Source: Spartobacteria bacterium
Lineage (GTDB): Bacteria; Verrucomicrobiota; Verrucomicrobiae; Chthoniobacterales; UBA6821
DNA: 17,134 nt
Assembly: GCA_003136515.1 (NCBI GenBank)
Contig: PLEU01000057.1
Coordinates: forward strand, 197 to 17,330
Direction: 5' to 3'
Translations under genes and position numbers: made by a program
The notes under the pieces: generated by a model
Told to the model about the DNA's origin: nothing
Databases searched by the model: none
What the model saw: only the letters and a program-made list of their open reading frames with translations
Shown here: positions 7,635 to 13,680 of the stretch, piece after piece
Layout: each line of letters opens with the position of its first letter
How positions within the stretch are numbered: the stretch's first letter is position 1

Positions 7635-8168
7635 ATGACTCCCGCATTTTCCGAGACTTCCCTTTCCGCCCAACTCTGTGCCGCCTGTGGGATGTGCTGC
7701 GATGGCGTCCTCTTTCACAATGTGCAGCTTCAGTCCGGGGACTCAGCGCGCCGGCTTGCCTCCATGGGTCTAAAGCTCAGAACCAAGAAGGGTGTCTCAT
7801 TCTTTCTACAGCCTTGTTCTTTTCATCAAGAGACTGACAGCCAGTGCTCCTGCAGAATCTATGATCAACGCCCAAGCCGCTGCCGGGCTTTTAACTGTCG
7901 CCAACTGCAGGAGCTCAGCGCGGGTAGAATCAGCGAAGAGGAAGCATTGACGAAGATTCACGCAGCACGCACCGCTGTTGCCCAAGTGAACTCCCTGATC
8001 GTCCAAATTGGGGAATCCAATCCCAACCGCTCTCTCGCCCATCGTGTGGCCCATGCCCTCACGCTTCCTGACAAGAAGGACGAGCGCACCTCGCTTCATG
8101 ACGAGCTGGAAATCACTATGAAGGCGCTGGAGGCTCTGCTGGAAAAAGAGTTTCGGGTTCCAGCATAA
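7635..8168 (+). CDS. YkgJ-family (UPF0153-like) cysteine cluster protein
   Basis: This is a 177-residue cytosolic protein with the cysteine pattern of the YkgJ/UPF0153 family, thought to hold zinc or an iron-sulfur cluster; the exact role is not established. Cysteines are at C15, C18, C21 and C22 (CAACGMCC), C61 in QPCSFH, C71 and C73, C83 in RPSRCRAF, and C88. The order CxxCxxCC, then PC, then C.IY..RP..CR.F is the family signature. The C-terminal half (about 95-177) is helical and lacks cysteines. ATG 7635 is the first sensible start, without a Shine-Dalgarno. It is convergent with the methyltransferase gene, the two stops being only 17 bases apart. Confidence 0.85.
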   Translation: MTPAFSETSLSAQLCAACGMCCDGVLFHNVQLQSGDSARRLASMGLKLRTKKGVSFFLQPCSFHQETDSQCSCRIYDQRPSRCRAFNCRQLQELSAGRISEEEALTKIHAARTAVAQVNSLIVQIGESNPNRSLAHRVAHALTLPDKKDERTSLHDELEITMKALEALLEKEFRVPA

Positions 8169-8181
8169 CCACCGCCTTTTT
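8137..8181 (+). terminator. possible terminator at the convergent gene ends
   Basis: TGCTGGAA (8137-8144) and TTCCAGCA (8158-8165) form an 8-bp stem, with AAA/TTT pairing inside the loop. It ends at the stop codon of the cysteine-cluster gene and is followed after several bases by CTTTTT. The gap between stem and T run makes this weak. Confidence 0.25.
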
Positions 8182-8185
8182 CATC

Positions 8186-9739
8186 TCATCGTTTCCGATA
8201 CAACTCCAGCCGGCAGTTGAATCCACCAAGATCGACGCTCTGGCGATATTCCAGTTTGAAGAACCTCTCACTCGGCCCGCTACGGAGTGGATTGACAAAA
8301 ATGAGCCGGCCGCCTGATCGCAATGCTCTTCCGGAGGCAGCATAAAGATCGGCGAAGAGTCCCTGCATATCCTTCACCCGCACTCGGCGCCCCAGCGGCG
8401 GGTTGGTGATGATCAGTGAGACGCTACCCGGTTGAATGCGCGCTGTTTTACAGGCCCCCCTAAAATCAGAACAAGTGAACTCTGCCAGCGTGGAGTCCAA
8501 CTGTGCCGCCACGAAATTCACCCGCGCCACCTCGATCGCCTTCGGATCTAAATCGGTACCATAGGCGTGTATCACGCCACCGAGGAGAGATCGTTCAATC
8601 AGCTCCAAACCCGAACCGCAGAAGGGATCCCAGATGACTTTCTGGTCGGGTTCGAAAGCCAATCTGGCCATGCAGGCTGCAAGTGGTGGATGCGATGCAG
8701 CCGCGATGTCATCCCTTCGGTAAAAAAGTCGGGGATCGGGATAGAGGCGCGGACGGAGTTCTAGCGAGGATTCCCTGGCGGTAGCTTCTAGAGATCCTCC
8801 CAAGCCAACTGGAATCACATCAATCGACCAAGGCGCTTCGCGGGCATCATTCAGAATCTGGGAACTCAACGAATAGGCACGATCCACCACCTGACGAAGT
8901 GTCCCGCGTTGATGTCCTCGTCCCGCAAAATCCAATCGGTAGCGAGCTGCACCCTCCGTCGCGGCAAGCATGATCGTCCGGGTCTTGGCGGAGCCGATGG
9001 TGCTGGCGATTTTCTCCACCCATTGGGCATCTCCATCACTCACTGATCCAAGGCTGAATCCGACCGTGGCAAAGCAGCGGAGCTTGTAGAGCAGGGCCAG
9101 GGAGAAAGGCTTCAGCGGCATCAGGGTCAGACAACCAGGCTTAACTTCCCCCATCAGAAAGATCTCTTTTGGAAGTAACTCCTCCGCTTCTTCCCTCACG
9201 ATTTTCTCCAGGCCCCTCCGACAGCGCAGGAATATTTTCCATGAGGGATCCGCGGGCAGCAGTGCCTGCATCCGAACAACACTCGGCTTTTCTTTCCGCA
9301 TCACGGCGGCCTTCACTTTCTGCTCGGACAGGCTCGGCAAAGATATTCCCCTTTTAGTAGCCACAAGTGTTGCCAGCCCTCCGACTTTTTCCAGCGCGCG
9401 ACCAAGATGTCTCTGCTCCCGGTCCTCGCAGGTCTCCAGGAGGGATAGCATTTGTGCCTCTGCCCCTTCGCCGCCGCCGATCTTTGGAAGTGCCGTCATC
9501 GCATATCTGCGGATCTTTTCCTGCGGATCATGGAGCAGTTCCATCAGCCATTCCCTCACAGCACGCTTTTCCTCCTCCGTTCCAAATCGGGAAAAAATCA
9601 TCCCGACCGCTCGGATAACAGCCACATTCTCCATCCTATCGCGAGGGGAAGCGGCATCGAATCGCGACGCCTTCGCATTCCAGAGCTCCTCCTTGGACAA
9701 CGCTCGTAGACGTTTGTAAAGCTCCTGATCGGTTTTCAT
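8186..9739 (-). CDS. HEAT-repeat / THUMP-like / N2-guanine RNA methyltransferase fusion
   Basis: With the ATG at 9739 this is a 517-residue protein. Residues about 34-121 look like HEAT/armadillo-type helical repeats (AVIRAVGMIFSRFG, WLMELLHDPQEKIRRYAMTAL). A THUMP-type region follows from about 170 (RCRRGLEKIVREEAEELL opens it, as in RlmL/Trm14 relatives) to about 300. The C-terminal Rossmann methyltransferase has LRPRLYPDPRLFYRRDD, DPFCGSG (371-377) for S-adenosylmethionine, GTDLDP (394-399), and the catalytic TNPPLGRRVR (445-454). The NPP(L) motif points to N2-methylation of guanine in tRNA or rRNA. Another ATG 36 codons upstream (9847) would overlap the divergent lipoprotein start and adds an unstructured tail, so 9739 is preferred. 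The methyltransferase call is firm; the target RNA is unknown. Confidence 0.83.
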   Translation of the reverse strand: MKTDQELYKRLRALSKEELWNAKASRFDAASPRDRMENVAVIRAVGMIFSRFGTEEEKRAVREWLMELLHDPQEKIRRYAMTALPKIGGGEGAEAQMLSLLETCEDREQRHLGRALEKVGGLATLVATKRGISLPSLSEQKVKAAVMRKEKPSVVRMQALLPADPSWKIFLRCRRGLEKIVREEAEELLPKEIFLMGEVKPGCLTLMPLKPFSLALLYKLRCFATVGFSLGSVSDGDAQWVEKIASTIGSAKTRTIMLAATEGAARYRLDFAGRGHQRGTLRQVVDRAYSLSSQILNDAREAPWSIDVIPVGLGGSLEATARESSLELRPRLYPDPRLFYRRDDIAAASHPPLAACMARLAFEPDQKVIWDPFCGSGLELIERSLLGGVIHAYGTDLDPKAIEVARVNFVAAQLDSTLAEFTCSDFRGACKTARIQPGSVSLIITNPPLGRRVRVKDMQGLFADLYAASGRALRSGGRLIFVNPLRSGPSERFFKLEYRQSVDLGGFNCRLELYRKR

Positions 9740-9742
9740 TGA

Positions 9743-9767
9743 GGCATCATGCCAGTTCAGCGAACTG
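9743..9767. promoter_or_regulatory. two abutting palindromes in the divergent spacer
   Basis: GGCATCATGCC (9743-9753) adjoins CAGTTCAGCGAACTG (9753-9767), just upstream of the methyltransferase ATG on its coding strand. They could be an operator or a leader hairpin. Short palindromes of this size arise often by chance, so the call is weak. Confidence 0.2.
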
Positions 9768-9802
9768 AATCGAAACGGAATCTGGCCGGGGCTTTCTTCT
9801 TC

Positions 9803-9831
9803 TTGGACTCCAGGCGATACTCGCTTACAAG
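9803..9831 (+). promoter_or_regulatory. weak promoter candidate for the putative lipoprotein gene
   Basis: TTGGAC (9803-9808), a 17-base spacer and TACAAG (9826-9831) sit 14 bases before the ATG at 9846. The -35 matches 3/6 and the -10 matches 4/6. The position fits a divergent promoter region of 106 bases, but the match is poor. Confidence 0.25.
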
Positions 9832-9845
9832 CAGAGTCAAACCTC

Positions 9846-10253
9846 ATGAACCGTTACCTCCCACTTCTCGCCATCTCTCTTCTCTTCCCAGCTTGCGCCA
9901 ACCATCTCCAGCAGAAAGAAAAGTTCCTCGCCGAAGCCGGCTTCCGAGCTGTGAAACCCACGACTCCTGCGCAGATCGCACGGATCCAATCTCTCCCTCA
10001 GGGGCATATCACCCAAGTGACCAGAAAAGGGAAAACCCTCTTCATCCTTGCCGATGCGCGCAGGAACCTTCTCCTTGTTGGAGGAAACACCCAGTTTGAG
10101 CAGTACCAGCAGATACTTTACACAAAGAAGGTCGATCCTGAAATTGCGAACGAAAAAGCCATTCGGATGGATCAGGCCGAATGGGAGGAGTGGCAAGGGT
10201 ACTACGGTCCGATGGGCGGGCCAGGGTTTTTCGGCGATCCGATGATTTACTAA
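9846..10253 (+). CDS. small secreted protein, probable lipoprotein
   Basis: This is a 135-residue protein with a signal peptide (MNRYLPLLAISLLFPAC) ending at C17. LFPAC is a relaxed lipobox, so lipid anchoring is likely but not certain, because Phe at -3 is unusual. The mature part has a charged helical start, then TPAQIARIQSLPQGHITQV, RKGKTLFILADARRNLLLVGG and FEQYQQILY, and a Gly/Met/Phe-rich tail (YYGPMGGPGFFGDPM). The middle (basic-GKT, aromatic/hydrophobic strand, Ala-Asp, VGG, QY) resembles small envelope proteins of unknown function seen in several soil bacteria; I cannot name a family with confidence. It is divergent from the methyltransferase and convergent with secA, so it is probably a single-gene unit. 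Confidence 0.75.
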   Translation: MNRYLPLLAISLLFPACANHLQQKEKFLAEAGFRAVKPTTPAQIARIQSLPQGHITQVTRKGKTLFILADARRNLLLVGGNTQFEQYQQILYTKKVDPEIANEKAIRMDQAEWEEWQGYYGPMGGPGFFGDPMIY

Positions 10254-10576
10254 GCGGTTGACCATTACAGGAGCGGAATGGGTGTCGAACTTGGATCGAA
10301 GCACTATTCCCTAATGTTCTCACGTGGTTAGACATGAGCCGATCGTGCCGGTCTTGTTTGGGCCATTGCCAAGGGTAATCCAGATGGCGGCCTGGCGCCC
10401 CAGGCCACGGCGTGCTGAAGTTGGCGTACTTCCATGTAGTCCGTCTCTTCAGAGAAACCACTGATGAAGAATATCATCAGTGCATGCAATGGAAGGTACG
10501 GGATCTAGGCGGTGCATGAGCTTACTGCAAGCCTATGGCAACACAACTATCTGCCAAACACATCAGCCCGTACCGC
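10254..10576. other. convergent spacer with several inverted repeats, no recognised gene
   Basis: This 323-base stretch lies between the lipoprotein stop and the secA stop. It holds a GC-rich hairpin (GGCCTGG 10389-10395 with CCAGGCC 10400-10406), a 9-bp hairpin at 10459-10482, and an 8-bp inverted repeat GGTACGGG (10495-10502) with CCCGTACC (10567-10574). The last pair encloses two smaller stems (TAGGC/GCCTA and TGGCA/TGCCA). A GTG frame at 10412-10519 (35 codons) includes the 9-bp hairpin and matches nothing I know. The spacer may be the 3' untranslated ends of both genes or a decayed gene. Confidence 0.5.
10459..10482 (-). terminator. 9-bp perfect stem-loop downstream of secA, possible terminator
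   Basis: CACTGATGA (10459-10467) and TCATCAGTG (10474-10482) pair perfectly around a 6-base loop. On the minus strand it lies about 95 bases past the secA stop and is followed by GTTTCTCT, which is T-rich but not a run. The stem is not GC-rich, so intrinsic termination is only a possibility. Confidence 0.3.
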
Positions 10577-13500
10577 TTATGATGTGCGTCCACAACAAGA
10601 CTTAAACTTCTTTCCGCTGCCACACGGACAAGGATCATTCCTGCCTGCCTTCACCACCGGTTTTTTATATGCGGGAATGTCAAAGAGCAGTTCGTTGGAA
10701 GAGGTTTTTGGCGAATTTGGGGCATGGGCTGCCGCCTGTGGAGTCTGCAGACTCTGGAGATTCTCTCCTCCCTGCCGGGGCTCCAGCAGGTCCCGCTGCA
10801 TAAGGTGACGCGGGAGGGAGGCAAGGAGCTGCTCAAAGGCCTGTAGGTTGGTGGTACTGCGGAAGAGGTTATTGAGCACCTCGTTTTTTATGTTCTCCAT
10901 CAGCTCGACGAAGATGGCGTAGGCCTCGGTCTTGTACTCGGTAAGCGGATCCTTCTGGCCGTAGGCGCGGAGATAGACTGCCTCACGGAGTCCATCCATG
11001 GCGTAGAGATGTTCCTGCCAAAGCCGATCCACGGCGTTGAGGATGACATACTTCTCTAGACCGCTACGGGCTGCGGCATCTTCGATGGCTGCCTTCCTGT
11101 CGTATGCCTCGGTGATGGTTTCGAGTAGAAATTCTCCATTCTCTTGGATGGAACGAGTCTCAAAGGCGCACTTCTCTGCGGTCAGTCCGACAGGGAACGT
11201 AGTGTTAACCCACTGAAGCAAACCGGCGACATCGGGTTCCGAGTCACTGTTCTCGGTGGTGAGGAACCCTGCGACTTTCTTGGGTACGATCTCTGTGATG
11301 ACCTCGTGGATCAAGGCGCGGGGATTTTCCGCATCCATGACTTCATTGCGGTAGCCGTAGATGACCTCCCGCTGCTGGTTCATAACGTCGTCGAACTCCA
11401 ACGTGCGGCGGCGCATGAGGTAGTTGCGCTGTTCGACACGCTTCTGCGCCGTTTCAACGGAACGGTTGAGCCATGGGTGCTCGAGTTCCTCTCCCTCCTT
11501 CATACCAAAGGTCTCCATGATTTTGGTCATGCGATCGCTTGCACCGAAGTTGCGCATGAGGTCGTCCTCAAAGCTGATGTAGAAACGGGAACGGCCCGGG
11601 TCACCCTGACGGGCGCAACGTCCTCGAAGCTGGCGGTCGATGCGGCGGGATTCATGGCGCTCGGTGCCCAGAACGAAGAGGCCGCCGAGTTCCGATACTC
11701 CTTCGCCAAGTTTGATGTCAGTCCCACGACCGGCCATGTTGGTGGAAATGGTAACGGCCCCGCGAAGCCCAGCGCGTGATACGATTTCCGCCTCCTGCAT
11801 ATGGAACTTGGCATTGAGGACGGTGTGGGGAATATGTTCACGCTTGAGCATCCGGCTCAGCACTTCGGAAGATTCGACGCTGGCAGTGCCGACTAGGATC
11901 GGCTGTCCACGACCATGGGAGCTCTTGATCTCCTCGATGGCGGCTGCGAGTTTCTCACGGCGGGTCTTGTAAATCCGGTCGTTCTCATCGATGCGCGCGA
12001 CATTCCGGTTGGTTGGAATAACAGTGACATCCAGTCCATAGATGTCGTGAAATTCATTGGCCTCTGTCTCCGCCGTACCGGTCATGCCCGAGAGTTTCTC
12101 GTAGAGACGGAAATAGTTCTGGATGGTTATCGTCGCCATTGTTTGGGTCTCCCGATCAATCTGCACCCCTTCTTTGGCTTCTACGGCCTGATGGAGTCCG
12201 TCGCTCCAGCGGCGTCCTGCCATTTTACGCCCTGTGAAGGTGTCCACAATAATGACTTTGTTTTCCTCGACCACGTATTCGACATCCTTTTCGTAGAGGC
12301 AGTATGCCTTGAGCAGCTGGGCGATGTTGTGCATCCGCTCGGCGGAGGTGTCGCAGTGCTGCTGGCGGGCGGCCTTCTGGGCGGCCTCGTCCGCATCGTT
12401 GAGGGCCGGGTTGGACTCGATGTCGGCAAACTCGGTCAGTAGGTCAGGCAGGACGAAGGCATTTGGATCATCAGGGTTAAGAAAATTACGTCCCATCTCG
12501 GTCAGATCAGCCTCCTGTTGCTTCTCCTCGATAGTGAAATAGAGTTCCTCCTTAAGAGCGACGAGGGCATCCTTTGAGGTGTCCTGATAGAAGGACAATT
12601 CCGCCTTATCGGTGAGTCGCCGCAACTCGGGATCCTCCATGGCGCGAAGTAATCCCTTGTTGCGGGGCTGGCCCAGCTTGACCTTGAAGAGGGCCAATCC
12701 GGCTTGTTCCTTGTCCCCTTTCTCCAAAAGTTCCTTGGATTCGGCGATGAGGCGATTGACGAGGGCGGTCTGCTTGCGGACAAGCTGCTCCACGAGAGGC
12801 TTGAAACGGTCGAACTGATGGGTGGAGACGGTAGCTGGTCCACTGATGATGAGGGGGGTCCGGGCCTCGTCAATCAGGATCGAATCAACCTCGTCGACGA
12901 TGGCGAAGAAGTGGCCGCGTTGCACCTGCTGCTCACGGCTCGTCGCCATGCCGTTGTCACGTAGGTAGTCGAAGCCGAACTCGCTGTTCGTCCCATAGGT
13001 AATGTCGCACTCATACTGGGCGCGGCGTTCTTCAGGAGACTGATCGTGCTGTATGATGCCGGTGGTGAGGCCAAGGTAACCGTAGAGCTGGCCCATCCAC
13101 TCGGCGTCACGCCGGGCGAGGTAGTCATTGACGGTGACCAAATGGACGCCCCGTCCTGATAGGGCGTTGAGATAGAGCGATAGCGTGGCAACGAGGGTTT
13201 TTCCCTCACCAGTGGCCATCTCAGCGATGCGACCCTTGTGCAGGACGATCCCTCCGATGAGCTGCACGTCGAAGTGAACCATGTTCCACTGAACCGGCTG
13301 GTCGCAGACGCTGAATTGCATCCCGCACATCCGGCGGGCTGCATTCTTCACAACGGCAAAAGCCTCTGGCAGGATATCATCCAGCCTTTTTTTTAGCAGG
13401 GCGGGGTCATTTATCTGGGAAAGTTCCTCTTTCCATGCGGCTGTCTTTTCCCTGAGGGCCTCTTCCGGAAGCGAATGAAGACCGCTCTCAATTTCGTTGA

Positions 13501-13582
13501 TCCTGGCGACGACAGGAAGCATCCGGCGCACATCGCGCTGGTTTTTAGAACCGACTATTTTTTTTAATATCCAGTTAAACAT
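10577..13582 (-). CDS. secA: preprotein translocase ATPase SecA
   Basis: SecA is the cytoplasmic ATPase that drives secretory proteins through SecYEG. The 1001 residues show the full domain order. NBD1 has Walker A ATGEGKT (123-129) and Walker B DEVDS (230-234). The preprotein cross-linking domain is enlarged by a charged helical stretch (about 262-375). NBD2 has GTASVESSE (565-573), NMAGRGTDIKLG (615-626) and QLRGRCARQGDPGRSRF (651-667). The C-terminal zinc site is CPCGSGKKFKSCC (C985, C987, C996, C997), which binds SecB and lipid in other bacteria. It is about 100 residues longer than the E. coli protein, mostly from the helical insert, as seen in Bacteroidota and PVC bacteria. The ATG has no Shine-Dalgarno. 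No secM-like gene lies upstream; the GH31 gene ends 98 bases before the start. Confidence 0.97.
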   Translation of the reverse strand: MFNWILKKIVGSKNQRDVRRMLPVVARINEIESGLHSLPEEALREKTAAWKEELSQINDPALLKKRLDDILPEAFAVVKNAARRMCGMQFSVCDQPVQWNMVHFDVQLIGGIVLHKGRIAEMATGEGKTLVATLSLYLNALSGRGVHLVTVNDYLARRDAEWMGQLYGYLGLTTGIIQHDQSPEERRAQYECDITYGTNSEFGFDYLRDNGMATSREQQVQRGHFFAIVDEVDSILIDEARTPLIISGPATVSTHQFDRFKPLVEQLVRKQTALVNRLIAESKELLEKGDKEQAGLALFKVKLGQPRNKGLLRAMEDPELRRLTDKAELSFYQDTSKDALVALKEELYFTIEEKQQEADLTEMGRNFLNPDDPNAFVLPDLLTEFADIESNPALNDADEAAQKAARQQHCDTSAERMHNIAQLLKAYCLYEKDVEYVVEENKVIIVDTFTGRKMAGRRWSDGLHQAVEAKEGVQIDRETQTMATITIQNYFRLYEKLSGMTGTAETEANEFHDIYGLDVTVIPTNRNVARIDENDRIYKTRREKLAAAIEEIKSSHGRGQPILVGTASVESSEVLSRMLKREHIPHTVLNAKFHMQEAEIVSRAGLRGAVTISTNMAGRGTDIKLGEGVSELGGLFVLGTERHESRRIDRQLRGRCARQGDPGRSRFYISFEDDLMRNFGASDRMTKIMETFGMKEGEELEHPWLNRSVETAQKRVEQRNYLMRRRTLEFDDVMNQQREVIYGYRNEVMDAENPRALIHEVITEIVPKKVAGFLTTENSDSEPDVAGLLQWVNTTFPVGLTAEKCAFETRSIQENGEFLLETITEAYDRKAAIEDAAARSGLEKYVILNAVDRLWQEHLYAMDGLREAVYLRAYGQKDPLTEYKTEAYAIFVELMENIKNEVLNNLFRSTTNLQAFEQLLASLPRHLMQRDLLEPRQGGENLQSLQTPQAAAHAPNSPKTSSNELLFDIPAYKKPVVKAGRNDPCPCGSGKKFKSCCGRTS

Positions 13583-13625
13583 GAAAAGGGCCCATTTTGG
13601 GGAATTGCCAATGAACGGCGGAAAG

Positions 13626-13647
13626 GCGGAAAAGTAAAGTTTTCCGC
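13626..13647 (-). promoter_or_regulatory. 8-bp stem-loop between the GH31 gene and secA
   Basis: GCGGAAAA (13626-13633) and TTTTCCGC (13640-13647) pair perfectly around a 6-base loop in the 98-base gap. On the minus strand it lies 33 bases after the GH31 stop and 43 before the secA ATG. There is no T run after it. It could end GH31 transcription or be a leader structure of secA; the sequence does not decide. Confidence 0.35.
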
Positions 13648-13680
13648 TCTTCGGAATCCATCAGAACCAGGATGTGCCGC

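Noticed and set aside
9740..9847. Upstream ATG (9847) for the methyltransferase gene
   Set aside because: It would overlap the lipoprotein ATG, leave no divergent promoter space, and add 36 residues without visible structure. ATG 9739 is favoured, though not proven.
10495..10574. tRNA-like gene
   Set aside because: The 80-base closed unit has arm-like stems, but no T-loop consensus, anticodon-arm geometry or CCA-side discriminator could be fitted on either strand.
10254..10576. Insertion sequence or transposon remnant
   Set aside because: There are inverted repeats but no flanking target duplication and no transposase-like translation in any frame I could recognise.
11144..12442. Long plus-strand open frames of 211 and 175 codons
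   Set aside because: Both are antisense to secA across its conserved motor and insert regions, with no start signals and no recognisable domains.
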